The notes under the pieces were generated by a model. The model had not been told where the DNA came from and made no database searches. It saw only the letters and a list, made by a program, of their open reading frames with translations. From Ornithinimicrobium humiphilum (GTDB lineage Bacteria > Actinomycetota > Actinomycetes > Actinomycetales > Dermatophilaceae), in contig NZ_VFPU01000002.1 of assembly GCF_006716885.1 (NCBI RefSeq), positions 186,001 through 250,000 of the forward strand: 64,000 nt of DNA, in the 5' to 3' direction. A program made the translations under genes and the position numbers. How positions within the stretch are numbered: position 1 is the first letter of the stretch; each line of letters begins with the position of its first letter. This document shows positions 34,883 to 43,837 of this stretch, piece by piece.

Positions 34883-36112
34883 TCAGTCCTCGAACCCGGC
34901 CATGTAGGCGGCGAACTCCGCCGCCTCGCGCTCCACCAGCGGGTGGGGGTCGGCGTAGACGTGCTCGAACATCTCGCTGTGGGGCGGGTTCGGCATCGTC
35001 TGGCAGGCGTGGCGGATGCGCTTGGCGAGCTCGTCGGCCTCGGCGGCCACGGCGTCGAGCCAGGCCTGGTCGACGAGCCCCTCGGCGGTGAGGTACTTCG
35101 TCATCCGGTCGATCGGGTCCTTGGCCTTCCAGATGTCGACCTCGGCGGAGATGCGGTACTTCGTCGGGTCGTCGGAGGTGGTGTGGGCACCCATCCGGTA
35201 GGTGAACGCCTCGACCAGCGTCGGGCCCTCGCCGGAGCGGGCGCGCTCCAGCGCCGCGCGGGAGACGGCGTAGGAGGCGAGGACGTCGTTGCCGTCCACG
35301 CGCACGCCCGGGAAGCCGAAGCCGTCGGCGCGGCGGTAGGGCGGCACGCGGAACTGGCGGTCGTTGGGCTCGGAGATCGCCCAGTGGTTGTTCTGGACGT
35401 AGAAGACGACCGGGGCGTTGGCGACCGCGGCGAAGACGAGCGCCTCGTTGTAGTCGCCCTGGGAGGTGCCGCCGTCGCCGGTGAAGGCCATGACCGCGGT
35501 GTCGCGGTCGGGGTCACCGGTGGCGACGTCGCCGTCGCGCTGCACGCCCATCGCATAGCCGACCGCGTGCAGCATCTGGTTGCCGATGACGATCGTGTAG
35601 AGGTGGAAGTTGTTCTCGTTGGAGTCCCAGCCGCCGTGGTTGACACCGCGGAACATGCCGAGGAGGTTCTCCGGCGGGACGCCCTTGCACCAGGCGACGC
35701 CGTGCTCGCGGTAGCCCGGGAAGGCGTAGTCCTGGGTGCGCATCGCGCGGCCGGGGCCGACCTGGGCGGCCTCCTGGCCGAGCAGGCTGGGCCACAGGCC
35801 GAGCTCGCCCTGGCGCTGCAGCGCGAAGCCCTCGGAGTCGACGCGGCGGACCAGGATCAGGTCGCGCAGCATGCCGCGCAGGTCGTCGGGGCCGAGCTCG
35901 TCGAGGAAGGAGGCGTAGGGGCTGTTGACGTCGGTCAGCGGCACCCGCCGGCCCTCGGAGTCGAGGAACTGGACCATGTCCGGGCCGCCGTCGGTGATGT
36001 CACGCTCCGGAGGCTCGTGCAGACCGCGCGCCGGAGCCGCCGCGGAACCGCCGGGCAGGTCCCCGGCCGGGGTGGTGGGCGCGGCGGACCGCGCGACTTC
36101 CTCGTCGCTCAA
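34883..36112 (-). CDS. bkdA: Branched-chain 2-oxoacid dehydrogenase E1, alpha subunit
   Basis: 409 residues. The 30-residue thiamine diphosphate motif runs from GDG (212-214) to NN (241-242); the phosphorylation-loop region YRMGAHTTSDDP is also present. An N-terminal extension of about 45 residues is low-complexity. The start is TTG, with AAGGAG 8 nt upstream; an in-frame ATG occurs only at M46, past conserved-looking sequence. First gene of the operon alpha-beta-(chimeric E2). Confidence 0.93.
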   Translation of the reverse strand: MSDEEVARSAAPTTPAGDLPGGSAAAPARGLHEPPERDITDGGPDMVQFLDSEGRRVPLTDVNSPYASFLDELGPDDLRGMLRDLILVRRVDSEGFALQRQGELGLWPSLLGQEAAQVGPGRAMRTQDYAFPGYREHGVAWCKGVPPENLLGMFRGVNHGGWDSNENNFHLYTIVIGNQMLHAVGYAMGVQRDGDVATGDPDRDTAVMAFTGDGGTSQGDYNEALVFAAVANAPVVFYVQNNHWAISEPNDRQFRVPPYRRADGFGFPGVRVDGNDVLASYAVSRAALERARSGEGPTLVEAFTYRMGAHTTSDDPTKYRISAEVDIWKAKDPIDRMTKYLTAEGLVDQAWLDAVAAEADELAKRIRHACQTMPNPPHSEMFEHVYADPHPLVEREAAEFAAYMAGFED

Positions 36113-36241
36113 CGCAGGGCTCCTTCATCTCACGGCGTGGTGCCGTCGGGGGACGGGAACGGCTTCAGGCGTCAGGTTAACGCACTCGGAAAGCGGCCCC
36201 GCACCGCCCGCGGTGACCTGCGACGGAGGGGTCGGAACCCC

Positions 36242-36985
36242 TCACCGGACCGGCAGCACGCTCCCGAGGAAGTCGACCGTCTGCGCCCAGGCGTCGCGGC
36301 TGGCGCGCGCGTGGTGGAACATCGGGTTGGGGTTGTCGAAGGCGTGACCGCCGCCCTCGTGCAGCTCGACGCGCACGTCCTCGCGGGTGCCGCCGGCGGT
36401 CACGGCCTCGCGGATCTGCTCGACGACCGGCATCGGGAGGTAGGCGTCCTCGGTGCCGAAGACGTGCAGGCTCGGGCACCGCACGTCGTCGGCGCGGTCG
36501 AGCAGGTTCGGCAGCGCCGAGCCGTAGTAGCTGACCAGCGCCGCGGGCGGCGTCCCCGCCCGCGAGGCCGCGGCCGCGACGTCGAAGGCCAGCCCGCCGC
36601 CGAAGCAGAAGCCGAGCAGCCCGACCGCCGACCCGTCGACCTCCGGCAGCTCGGCCAGCGCGTCGCGGACGCCGACGACGTCGGCCACCGCACCGCCCCA
36701 GTCGAGCGCGCCGAGCAGCCCCATGGCCGTCGGGAGCAGGTCCTCGGTGTCGTCCTCGAGCGCCTCCACCGGCGGGTCGAGGCGGGCGTAGACCTGGGGC
36801 GCGACGACGGCATACCCCAGGGCCGCGAGGTCGGCGCACCGCCCCCGGATGTATGCCGTGAGCCCGAAGATCTCCTGCAGCACCACCAGGGCGGGGGCCG
36901 GGCTCTCGGCGGACGCGCCCTCGGGCAGCCAGAGCAGCCCGGGGAGCGGGCCGACGGTCGTGCGCACCGCGGCGCCGGCGCTCAT
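36242..36985 (-). CDS. Dienelactone-hydrolase-family alpha/beta hydrolase
   Basis: 247 residues. The nucleophile is cysteine C127 in GFCFGGG, as in true dienelactone hydrolases; the acid is likely the Asp in FGTEDAYLP and the base the His in EGGGHAF. VVLQEIFGLTAYIRGRCADLA is the typical N-terminal motif. Substrate could be a lactone or another ester. Its ATG follows the stop of the phage-holin-family gene by one base, so the two are co-transcribed. Confidence 0.88.
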   Translation of the reverse strand: MSAGAAVRTTVGPLPGLLWLPEGASAESPAPALVVLQEIFGLTAYIRGRCADLAALGYAVVAPQVYARLDPPVEALEDDTEDLLPTAMGLLGALDWGGAVADVVGVRDALAELPEVDGSAVGLLGFCFGGGLAFDVAAAASRAGTPPAALVSYYGSALPNLLDRADDVRCPSLHVFGTEDAYLPMPVVEQIREAVTAGGTREDVRVELHEGGGHAFDNPNPMFHHARASRDAWAQTVDFLGSVLPVR

Positions 36986-36986
36986 G

Positions 36987-37367
36987 TCAGGCCCGCTGCG
37001 GGTCGGGGAGGAGCATGTCCACGACGACCGAGACCGCGGAGATGATGATCGCGCCGATGATGGCGTCCCAGAAGAAGCTCTGCACCACGAAGTCGAGCCC
37101 GAAGAGGCCGGCCAGCCACGAGGTGAGCGTCAGCATGAGCGCGTTGAGGACGAGGAGGAAGAGCCCCAGCGTCAGCACGATGAGCGGGAGCGACAGCAGC
37201 TTCAGCACCGGCTTCACCAGCGCGTTGACCACGCCGAAGAGCACCGCGACGCCGAGCAGCGTCAACCAGAAGTTCGCACCGTCGCCGCCGATCTCGATGC
37301 CGTCGAGCAGAAAGGCCGCGACCCAGATCGCGACGGCGTTGGCGATGATCGTCATCAGCATCTTCAT
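36987..37367 (-). CDS. Phage-holin-family 4 (YvlD-like) membrane protein
   Basis: 126 residues and four membrane segments: LMTIIANAVAIWVAAFLLDG, a second with FGVVNALVKPVLKLLSLPL (family motif), a third with LGLFLLVLNALMLTL, and the last before a short polar tail. Despite the family name these are chromosomal envelope proteins in most bacteria; no phage genes are nearby. First gene of a two-gene unit with the hydrolase. The 44-bp gap to the divergent aminotransferase holds both promoters. Confidence 0.85.
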   Translation of the reverse strand: MKMLMTIIANAVAIWVAAFLLDGIEIGGDGANFWLTLLGVAVLFGVVNALVKPVLKLLSLPLIVLTLGLFLLVLNALMLTLTSWLAGLFGLDFVVQSFFWDAIIGAIIISAVSVVVDMLLPDPQRA

Positions 37368-37411
37368 GAGCCCATCGTGGCACGTTTGGCGCCTTCACTA
37401 CGCTGATCCGC

Positions 37412-38509
37412 ATGACCGCGACCCCGCCTCCCTCCTCCGTCCGTCTGCGCTCGGTGCTCGGCTCGGTGCCCGCCTACACCCCGGGCAAGCCCCCGGAGCC
37501 GGTCGAGGGCCTGACGGCATACAAGATCTCGTCCAACGAGAACCCCTTCCCGCCGCTGCCCTCGGTGCTCGAGGCGATCGCCGACGCGGCCGCCTCGGTG
37601 AACCGCTACCCCGACATGGGCGTCACCGCGCTGACCGCCGCGCTGTCCGAGCGTCTCGGCGTCCCGACGACCCACCTGGCCACCGGCACCGGCAGCGTCG
37701 CCGTCCTCGGCCACCTCATCGACATCACCTGCGACCCGGGCGACGAGGTCGTCTACGCCTGGCGCTCGTTCGAGGCCTACCCGATCGTCGTCGCCCTCTC
37801 CGGCGCCACCTCCGTCCAGGTCCCGCTCGACGCCGAGGCCCGTCACGACCTCGACGCGATGGCCGCGGCGATCACCGACCGCACCCGCCTGGTCCTCGTC
37901 TGCACGCCCAACAACCCGACCGGCCCGGCGGTGCGCGAGGACGAGCTGCGCGCGTTCCTCGACAAGGTGCCCTCGGACGTTCTGGTCGTCATCGACGAGG
38001 CCTACCTGGAGTTCACCACCGACGAGACCGTCCCGGACGCCCTCGCGCTCTACCGCGACTACCCCAACGTCGCGGTGCTCCGCACGTTCTCCAAGGCCTA
38101 CGGCCTCGCCGGTCTCCGCGTCGGGTATGCCGTGGCCCAGGAGGAGGTCGCCACCGCGCTGCGCAAGGCGGCCACGCCGTTCGGCGTCACCGACCTGGCC
38201 CAGAAGGCCGCGGTCGCCAGCCTGGCCGCCTACGACGAGCTCGAGGTGCGGGTCAAGGAGATCGTGGCCGAGCGCGAGCGGGTCGTCGCCGCGCTGCGCG
38301 AGCAGGGCTGGGACGTCCCGGAGACCCAGGGCAACTTCTTCTGGCTGCCGCTCGGCGACGACGCGCTGCCGTTCGCGCAGGCCTGCCAGGCGCGGGCGAT
38401 CACCGTCCGCCCGTTCGCCGGTGACGGCGTGCGCGTCTCGGTCGGTGAGACCGAGGCCAACGACCGGTTCGTCGAGATCGCTGGGGAGTGGCTGCGCAGC
38501 CGCGGCTGA
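37412..38509 (+). CDS. pat: Aromatic amino acid / histidinol-phosphate aminotransferase family enzyme
   Basis: 365 residues, class I/II PLP aminotransferase of the HisC branch. [20 protein letters not shown], the PNNPTG loop, the IDEAYLEF aspartate motif and the PLP lysine in [16 protein letters not shown] are intact. The N-terminus and lack of his genes nearby point to the actinobacterial Pat group acting on phenylpyruvate-type substrates rather than to histidine synthesis; HisC remains possible. TACGCT (37399-37404) ends 7 nt before the ATG, so the mRNA is probably leaderless. Confidence 0.88.
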   Translation: MTATPPPSSVRLRSVLGSVPAYTPGKPPEPVEGLTAYKISSNENPFPPLPSVLEAIADAAASVNRYPDMGVTALTAALSERLGVPTTHLATGTGSVAVLGHLIDITCDPGDEVVYAWRSFEAYPIVVALSGATSVQVPLDAEARHDLDAMAAAITDRTRLVLVCTPNNPTGPAVREDELRAFLDKVPSDVLVVIDEAYLEFTTDETVPDALALYRDYPNVAVLRTFSKAYGLAGLRVGYAVAQEEVATALRKAATPFGVTDLAQKAAVASLAAYDELEVRVKEIVAERERVVAALREQGWDVPETQGNFFWLPLGDDALPFAQACQARAITVRPFAGDGVRVSVGETEANDRFVEIAGEWLRSRG

Positions 38510-38540
38510 CGGCACGGCGTCCGCCGCCCTCAGCCGCTCG

Positions 38541-38948
38541 TCACAACCCGTGCCGGTCGGCGTAGCGGACCAGCGCCCGGGTCGCCCACGACGCGGCCGC
38601 GGTGACCACCCAGCTGGTGACGAGGATGACCAGCGAGGTGACCCAGATGCCCCGGCCCCCGAACTCCACCGCCAGGTCGAAGAACCACGGCAGCGTCATG
38701 CCCAGCATCCCGGCGACGCCGAGGAGGGCAGGTCGGCTCGTCCGGCCGGCGACCATCGTGGCCGGCACCGCGATGGCCACCAGCGTGCCGTAGGCCATGA
38801 GCAGCGAGAAGGCCTCGCCGAAGCCCCGGCCGGTGCTCCACGACTGGCCGGAGATCCAGGCGAGCACCCCGCCGACCAGCATGATCGTCCACCCCTTGCC
38901 GGGGCTGCCGTGGACGACCGCGCTGGCGCCGCGCGGGGAGAGCGACAC
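38541..38948 (-). CDS. Small integral membrane protein, function unknown
   Basis: 135 residues with four clear hydrophobic segments (from WTIMLVGGVLAWISG to VILVTSWVVTAAASWATRAL) and short polar ends. I recognise no family. GTG start 2 nt after the kinase stop, so it is the second gene of a thiD/pdxK unit; whether it carries a related substrate is unknown. Confidence 0.65.
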   Translation of the reverse strand: MSLSPRGASAVVHGSPGKGWTIMLVGGVLAWISGQSWSTGRGFGEAFSLLMAYGTLVAIAVPATMVAGRTSRPALLGVAGMLGMTLPWFFDLAVEFGGRGIWVTSLVILVTSWVVTAAASWATRALVRYADRHGL

Positions 38949-38950
38949 GG

Positions 38951-39760
38951 TCAGGCGCCCTGCCAGACGACGTCGAACGGCGCGCCGCTCGACAAGCGGT
39001 GCTCGATGCCGCGGGTGACGAAGTCCTTGGCGGCCTGCGCGGCCTCCCACGGGCTGTCGCCGAGGGCCAGGCGGGCTGCGACGGCGGCCGCGAGCGTGCA
39101 GCCGGCCCCGGCGACCTGGGCGCCGTCGCCGAGCTTGGGGGCGCGCAGCACCTCGGTGCGCTCGCCGTCGACGTAGACGTCGATCGCCTCGTCGCCGGGC
39201 AGGTGGACGCCGCCCTTGGCGAGCACGGCCGCGCCGGAGCGCTCGTGGATGATCCGGGCGGCCTCGGTGAGCTGCTCGACGGTCTCGATCGCGCCGAGCC
39301 CGGACAGCGACATCGTCTCGAAGTGGTTGGGGGTGACGAAGGTGGCCAGCGGCAGCACCTTGGCCTTGAGGGCCTCGTCGGTGTCGAGCGCGGCGCCGGG
39401 CTCCTGGCCCTTGCAGATGAGGACCGGGTCGAGCACGACGTGGCCGAAGGAGCGCGCCTCGAGCGCCTCGGCCACGGTCTGGATCGTGATCGGCGTGCCG
39501 AGCATGCCGATCTTGACGACGTCGAGCTGCTCCGCCGGGTAGGCGGTGGTGATCACCTCGAGCTGGTCGGCGATGACCTGCGGGTCGACCGGGACGAAGC
39601 GGTGGTTCCAGTCGTTCTTCGGGTCGAAGGAGACGATGCACGTCAGGGCGACGCAGCCGAAGACGCCGTGCTGCTGGAAGGTCTTGAGGTCAACCTGGGC
39701 GCCGGCGCCGCCGGTCGCCTCGGAGCCCGCGATCGTGAGGGCGACGGGAGTAGAGGTCAT
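38951..39760 (-). CDS. PdxK/ThiD-family kinase (pyridoxine or hydroxymethylpyrimidine kinase)
   Basis: 269 residues, ribokinase fold. [21 protein letters not shown] is the substrate-binding N-terminus, with Glu where ThiD usually has Asp. DPVL, the TPNHFE region and the anion-hole [10 protein letters not shown] complete the active site. A cysteine in that last motif is typical of PdxK-like members, so a vitamin B6 kinase is favoured. No thiamine genes or TPP riboswitch are near. Confidence 0.85.
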   Translation of the reverse strand: MTSTPVALTIAGSEATGGAGAQVDLKTFQQHGVFGCVALTCIVSFDPKNDWNHRFVPVDPQVIADQLEVITTAYPAEQLDVVKIGMLGTPITIQTVAEALEARSFGHVVLDPVLICKGQEPGAALDTDEALKAKVLPLATFVTPNHFETMSLSGLGAIETVEQLTEAARIIHERSGAAVLAKGGVHLPGDEAIDVYVDGERTEVLRAPKLGDGAQVAGAGCTLAAAVAARLALGDSPWEAAQAAKDFVTRGIEHRLSSGAPFDVVWQGA

Positions 39761-39791
39761 CCCCCAAGCGTGCCACGCCGCCGCGGACGAC

Positions 39792-40019
39792 TCAGTCGGA
39801 GGTGACCAGGAGCCGCTGCCCGGCGTACTCGACGACCTGGCCGGGGCGGATCTGCACGCCGCGGCGCATGACGGTCTCGCCGTCGACGGTCACCTCGCCG
39901 TTCTCGACGACCATGCGGGCCATGGCGCCGTCCTGGACGACGCCGGCGAGCTTGAGCAGCTGGCCGAGACGGATCGACTCGTCACGGATGGGGACGGGCT
40001 GGGGATCGGGCTGGGTCAC
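39792..40019 (-). CDS. Single S4-domain RNA-binding protein
   Basis: 75 residues, almost all S4 domain: [32 protein letters not shown] and the closing [15 protein letters not shown]. YbcJ/RlbA-like; probably binds ribosomal or stalled RNA. The GTG start overlaps a GGTATGCCGTG element, with GAGG placed correctly upstream. The gene precedes none in the same unit. Confidence 0.85.
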   Translation of the reverse strand: MTQPDPQPVPIRDESIRLGQLLKLAGVVQDGAMARMVVENGEVTVDGETVMRRGVQIRPGQVVEYAGQRLLVTSD

Positions 40020-40036
40020 GGCATACCTCGCGAGGC

Positions 40037-40348
40037 TCAGGCCCCGCGGTCCTCCTCGGTCAGCGAGGGCTCGAGGAGCGCCTGGTGCTCGGGGTGCTGC
40101 TCGATGTAGTCCGCGACGTAGGGGCAGCTGGGACGCACGTGCAGCTTCTGCACCCCGACCTCGCGCAGCGCCTCGCCGACCAGCTCGCCGGCGACGCCGT
40201 GGCCGCGCATCTCGGGCTCGACCCAGGTGTGGTGCATGTCGACGGTGCTCCCGTGGAGCGTGTAGTCGAGGTGGCCCACGACATCCTCCCCGCTCATCGC
40301 CTCGAAGCGGGACTCGGCGGGACGGTGCACGATCGCGACGTTCGTCAT
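40037..40348 (-). CDS. GNAT-type N-acetyltransferase, short YjdJ-like form
   Basis: 103 residues. Strand order and the acetyl-CoA loop [19 protein letters not shown] match the minimal GNAT family, followed by [20 protein letters not shown], typical of this subgroup. Acceptor unknown. TAGGCT (40356-40361, minus strand) ends 7 nt before the ATG, so probably leaderless; 17 nt before the S4 gene, likely one transcript. Confidence 0.88.
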   Translation of the reverse strand: MTNVAIVHRPAESRFEAMSGEDVVGHLDYTLHGSTVDMHHTWVEPEMRGHGVAGELVGEALREVGVQKLHVRPSCPYVADYIEQHPEHQALLEPSLTEEDRGA

Positions 40349-40390
40349 GACCGGCAGCCTAGCGGCGCCCTCGTGATCCCGCGCTGCGGT

Positions 40391-41200
40391 TCAGAGCCAG
40401 TCGACGCGGCCCGCGAGCACCGTGTAGCCGACGAACGCGACGACGTCGAGCAGGGTGTGGGCGATCACGAGCGGCAGCACCCGGCGGGTCCGGGTGTAGA
40501 CCCAGCCCAGCAGCAGCCCCATCGCGACGTTGCCGACGAAGCCACCGAAGCCCTGGTAGAGGTGGTAGCCGCCGCGGATCAGCGCCGAGGTGACGATGAT
40601 CGTCCAGGTGCCCCACCCGGCCTGCGTCCACCGCCGGAAGAGGTAGCCGATCATGAGCACCTCCTCGAGCACGGCGTTCTGCGCCGCCGCGAGGACGAGC
40701 ACCGGCACCGCCCACCAGACGTCGGTGAGGTTGGCCGCCGAGACCGTGGTGTTGAGCCCCGCCGCCCGGGCGCCGAGGTAGAGCACCAGACCGGGGATCC
40801 CGATGACCGCGGCGAGGACGACGCCGCCGAGCAGGTCACGGCCGGGACGCCGCAGGTCAAGCCCCATGAGGCGGGCCGGCCCGAGCGGGCCCCCGTCGCG
40901 GGCGAGCAGGTGCAGCGCCAGCAGCACGGGCACGAGGGCCAGGCCGATGCCGACGAGCTGGTGGGCCAGGTCCAGCCACGGCCGGTCCGGGGTGACGCTG
41001 GTGTTCATCGAGGTCGTCTGCGAGGCCAGCGGCGCCTCGGCGGTGATCTTGCGCAGGATCGACAGCACCGACCAGAGCACGGACGCGCCCAGGCTGACCC
41101 CGAGCACGAGGACCGTCTCGGTGACGAGCGCGCGGGGCGCGAGCGGGGTATGCGGTGCCGCCCGGGTCAGGGGCGCGTCACCGGCTGCGGGAGCGGGCAC
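40391..41200 (-). CDS. CPBP-family intramembrane metalloprotease
   Basis: 269 residues, about seven or eight membrane segments. Motif 1 is EEVLMIGYLFRR, where the usual EExxxR arginine is displaced, as often seen in actinobacteria. Motif 2 is SALIRGGYHLYQG and motif 3 has the histidine in VIAHTLLD. Family members process or protect membrane proteins (Abi/CAAX-like). GTG start; TACCGT (41207-41212, minus strand) ends 6 nt upstream, so leaderless. Confidence 0.85.
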   Translation of the reverse strand: MPAPAAGDAPLTRAAPHTPLAPRALVTETVLVLGVSLGASVLWSVLSILRKITAEAPLASQTTSMNTSVTPDRPWLDLAHQLVGIGLALVPVLLALHLLARDGGPLGPARLMGLDLRRPGRDLLGGVVLAAVIGIPGLVLYLGARAAGLNTTVSAANLTDVWWAVPVLVLAAAQNAVLEEVLMIGYLFRRWTQAGWGTWTIIVTSALIRGGYHLYQGFGGFVGNVAMGLLLGWVYTRTRRVLPLVIAHTLLDVVAFVGYTVLAGRVDWL

Positions 41201-41259
41201 GGGACCACGGTAGCCAGCGCGGGCAGCACGCGGCGGGACGTGCTCAGGCGGTCGTCGAC

Positions 41260-41799
41260 CTAGTCGTCGTCATCGTCATCGTCATCGTCATCGTCGTCGT
41301 CGTCGCAGTCCCACTCGTAGTCGTCGTCGTCCCACTCGCAGGTGCCGGACGGCACGATCGGCGCCGGCTGGACGGGGACGGGCTGCGTGGCGCGCCGCTC
41401 GGCGTCCTTGCGGGCCTGCTCGGCGGCCTTCTCGGCCTCCTGGGCAGCCTTCGCGGCGGCCTCCTTGGCCTCCTTCTCGGCCTTGGCCTTGGCCGCCTGC
41501 TCCTTGCGGATCTCGTCGGCGCGGGCCACGAGCCGGTCGGACGATGCGCCCAGCACGGCCACGACCGAGTCGAGGGCCTCCTGGCGGGTCGCCTGTGCCT
41601 GCTCGCCCGGCGAGGTCGAGGTGCCGCCGGCGCTCCCGGTCGGGTCGGTGAGGAGGGCGGTCGCGGTCGCGGGGTCGACCGGTCCGGTGATGACGACGCC
41701 CTCGGCGTCCTGCCGGCCGTTGGCGGTCGCGTCCATCCACAGCCATCCGCCGGTCAGGCCCATGAGGACCAGAGCGACGACCGAGGCGAACATCTTCAT
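41260..41799 (-). CDS. Membrane-anchored or secreted protein with coiled coil and poly-aspartate tail
   Basis: 179 residues. One hydrophobic N-terminal segment (FASVVALVLMGLTGGWLWMD) acts as signal or anchor. A Thr/Ser/Gly region follows, then a strongly charged coiled coil (KEQAAKAKAEKEAKEAAAK, about residues 110-145), a Pro linker and a C-terminus with two cysteines, CEWDDDDYEWDC, followed by 14 aspartates. The tail would bind divalent cations or interact with cationic surface polymers. Start chosen at MKMFASVV; CATCCT 7 nt upstream could be a leaderless -10. No known family. Confidence 0.6.
   Translation of the reverse strand: MKMFASVVALVLMGLTGGWLWMDATANGRQDAEGVVITGPVDPATATALLTDPTGSAGGTSTSPGEQAQATRQEALDSVVAVLGASSDRLVARADEIRKEQAAKAKAEKEAKEAAAKAAQEAEKAAEQARKDAERRATQPVPVQPAPIVPSGTCEWDDDDYEWDCDDDDDDDDDDDDDD
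41263..41304. repeat. Triplet repeat encoding the poly-aspartate tail
   Basis: Fourteen codons of GAC and GAT on the minus strand (gtc/atc units on plus) run straight into the stop codon. Six alternating gtc-atc units in the middle are exact 6-bp tandem repeats, so slippage in whole codons would change tail length without a frameshift. Confidence 0.85.
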
Positions 41800-41833
41800 G
41801 GGACCAAGGATGGCCCAGGGCGAGGAGAACGGC

Positions 41834-41866
41834 ATGAGACCGGCATGAGAGTTCTCTCATGCCGGT
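41834..41866. promoter_or_regulatory. Palindromic element with atgaga repeats near the poly-aspartate gene
   Basis: Atgaga occurs at 41834 and 41845 (11 bp apart) and its complement tctcat at 41855. Arms of 13 nt (accggcatgagag and complement) around tt span 41839-41866. The same arrangement occurs at 55049-55075. It lies 35 bp upstream of the poly-aspartate gene and just past the DUF2231 stop, so it could also end DUF2231 transcription. Confidence 0.5.
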
Positions 41867-41883
41867 CGCCCGGGCGCTCCCGG

Positions 41884-42480
41884 TCAGCTCGGGACGACGA
41901 CCGCCTCGGCGCGGTGGGCCTCCGGGATCCGGTGGTCGCGGGTGCCGGCCTTCATGCCGATCGCCAGGTGGCCACCGAGGTAGGCCCCCAGGCCGCCGAT
42001 GGTCATCGCGCCGAGCGTCAGCACGCGACCGAGGTCGTGCCGCCCGGACCGGCGCGCGGCCCAGGAGGCGGTGTTGAGGACGAGCGAGACGTTGTTGGCG
42101 ACGGCGTGCACGGTGGCGACCCGCTGCGTCTTCTGGTCGAGCCCGGCGAACTCCGCCAGCCCGGTCACCGCGGTCGGGAGGTAGGCGAGGTTGCCGATCC
42201 CCAGCAGCCGCTGGCTGGCCGGGCGCATGTCGGCGCCGCCCACCCAGTCGAGGACGGTGGCGCTCACCCAGGCGCCGAGCGGCACGTCGGTGAGGACGGG
42301 GTGCAGCGCGTGGCCGAGCGGGGCGGCGCGCAGGGCCGCCGACCGGCCGTCGTCGGCGACGAGGCGGTCGGCCACCGAGCGGATGATGCCGACGACACCG
42401 TCGAGGGCCGAGGCCGACTCGATCGCAGCGGTGACGCCGGTGAGGGGCGAGGTACCGGAAGGGCTGGGGCGCGACGTCAT
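41884..42480 (-). CDS. DUF2231-type membrane protein
   Basis: 198 residues. After a polar N-terminus, PLGHALHPVLTDVPLGAWVSATVLDWVGG is the DUF2231 signature (histidine-containing, possibly haem or metal). Four membrane segments follow, with VHAVANNVSLVLNTASWAARR and GGLGAYLGGHLAIGMK at the end. Function unknown; some relatives sit beside Rieske proteins. TAGCCT (42488-42493, minus strand) ends 7 nt before the ATG, so leaderless. Confidence 0.82.
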   Translation of the reverse strand: MTSRPSPSGTSPLTGVTAAIESASALDGVVGIIRSVADRLVADDGRSAALRAAPLGHALHPVLTDVPLGAWVSATVLDWVGGADMRPASQRLLGIGNLAYLPTAVTGLAEFAGLDQKTQRVATVHAVANNVSLVLNTASWAARRSGRHDLGRVLTLGAMTIGGLGAYLGGHLAIGMKAGTRDHRIPEAHRAEAVVVPS

Positions 42481-42576
42481 ACCCCCGAGGCTAGGTCGGC
42501 CTCCCCGGCCCCGCGCCCCGGAACGCCCCTGCCGCTCCGGCCCGACGGGACGCCCGTGACGGCCTACCGTCGAGGG

Positions 42577-43380
42577 ATGGCGGGCGACGTGGTGCTGGTG
42601 AGCGGAGGCGCGCGGGGCATCGGCGCCGCGCTGGTGCGGGCGCACCGCGAGCGCGGCGACACCGTGGTGGTCGCCGATGCCGATCCGACGGAGCCGGGGC
42701 AGCGGCTGCTGGACGTGCGCGACCGCGAGGGCTACCGCCGCCTGGCCGAGGACGTCGTCGCCGAGCACGGTCGGATCGACGTCTTCCACAACAACGCCGG
42801 CATCGCGGTCGCCGGGACGCAGCCGGAGATGACGGCCCGGCACTGGGACGACCTCATCGACGTCGACCTGCGCGGGGTGGTGCACGGGATCGACGCCGTC
42901 TACCCGATCCTGCGACGGCAGCGTTCGGGGCACGTCGTCGTCATGGGGTCGTTGGCCGGGCTGCTGCCGGTGCCGGCGATGGTGCCCTACTCCTCGGTCA
43001 AGGCCGCGGTCGTGACGCTGGCACGGGCGCTGCGCGTGGAGGCGAGGCAGCACGGCGTGCGGGTGACCGTCGTGTGCCCGGCGTTCGTGGACACCCCGCT
43101 CCTGGACTCCTTCAACCCGGGGATGCGGCCCACCCTCGCCAACCGGGTCGGCGAGCGCCTGGTGCGCCAGCTGCAGGGCCCACCGATGGACCCCGACGTG
43201 CTGGCCGCACGGGTGCTGCGGCTGCTGCCGCGCAACCCCGAGACGATCCTCGCGCCCGCACCGCTGGCACAGGTGGCCGCGCTCGGCGAGCGTCTGGCGC
43301 CGTGGGCGGTCCGACGGGTGAGCGCGCTGGCGCTGCGCCGCTACCTGGCGATGCCGGTGGAGGAGGACGCCACGGGCTAG
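42577..43380 (+). CDS. Short-chain dehydrogenase/reductase
   Basis: 267 residues. Classical SDR features: VSGGARGIGAALVR Rossmann motif, HNNAGIA, catalytic Ser in VMGSLAGL, YSSVK for Tyr/Lys, and VCPAFVDTPLL. The C-terminal 70 residues are arginine-rich and likely attach to the membrane or form the substrate lid. Leaderless: TACCGT (42565-42570) ends 6 nt before the ATG. Its stop codon overlaps that of the convergent SRPBCC gene (ctag). Substrate unknown, possibly lipid. Confidence 0.88.
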   Translation: MAGDVVLVSGGARGIGAALVRAHRERGDTVVVADADPTEPGQRLLDVRDREGYRRLAEDVVAEHGRIDVFHNNAGIAVAGTQPEMTARHWDDLIDVDLRGVVHGIDAVYPILRRQRSGHVVVMGSLAGLLPVPAMVPYSSVKAAVVTLARALRVEARQHGVRVTVVCPAFVDTPLLDSFNPGMRPTLANRVGERLVRQLQGPPMDPDVLAARVLRLLPRNPETILAPAPLAQVAALGERLAPWAVRRVSALALRRYLAMPVEEDATG

Positions 43381-43814
43381 CTGGCGTGGCCCTCCGAGAG
43401 GTAGCGCAGCCGCTTCAGCGTCTCGACGTTGCGCACCTTGACGGAGGGGTCGACGAGCGGGCGCGGCGCCAGCGCGAAGGGGCCGCTCGTCGGGATCTCG
43501 ACCATCGTCACGCGGCTGCCGCCGTCCGTCGGCTCGACGTCGAGCTCCACCCGGGCCTCGCCGATCGGCCAGAGCCGCGCACGCATGACGGCCCGCCGGG
43601 GCGGGTCCCACTCGAGCAGCTCGGTGTAGTCGTTGATCAGCGCCGGCCAGGCGCCGACCGAGTGGTGGATGCGGGCCCCCACCGCCGGCCAGGACGCGTC
43701 GACGTCGCGCATCCGGGAGGCGCCCACCACCCACACGGGGAACAGCCAGCCGTTGGCCAGGACACGGAAGACGTCCTCGGGGGACGCCGCGATCTCGGTG
43801 CGGTTGACTGCCAT
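43377..43814 (-). CDS. SRPBCC (START-like) family protein
   Basis: 145 residues of a single ligand-binding helix-grip domain: AVNRTEIAASPEDVFRVLANGWLFPVWVVGA, then a beta sheet with GSRVTMVEIPTSGPFALAPRP and a C-terminal helix (ETLKRLRYLSEG). Members bind hydrophobic ligands or act as cyclases. GAGGAGA precedes the ATG. It follows the FAD oxidoreductase gene after 23 nt, so one transcript; a shared lipid or isoprenoid substrate is plausible. Confidence 0.83.
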   Translation of the reverse strand: MAVNRTEIAASPEDVFRVLANGWLFPVWVVGASRMRDVDASWPAVGARIHHSVGAWPALINDYTELLEWDPPRRAVMRARLWPIGEARVELDVEPTDGGSRVTMVEIPTSGPFALAPRPLVDPSVKVRNVETLKRLRYLSEGHAS

Positions 43815-43837
43815 GGGCTCTCCTCGGGTGGTGCAGG

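Noticed and set aside
36987..37367. Prophage remnant because of the phage-holin family name
   Set aside because: The family is a common chromosomal membrane protein group, and all neighbours are metabolic genes without phage functions.
39998..40022. GGTATGCCGTG ahead of the S4 gene acting as ribosome-binding site
   Set aside because: GAGG at the left end could pair with 16S rRNA, but the word is found at many places without a start codon, so the overlap is more simply a chance position of the repeated oligomer.
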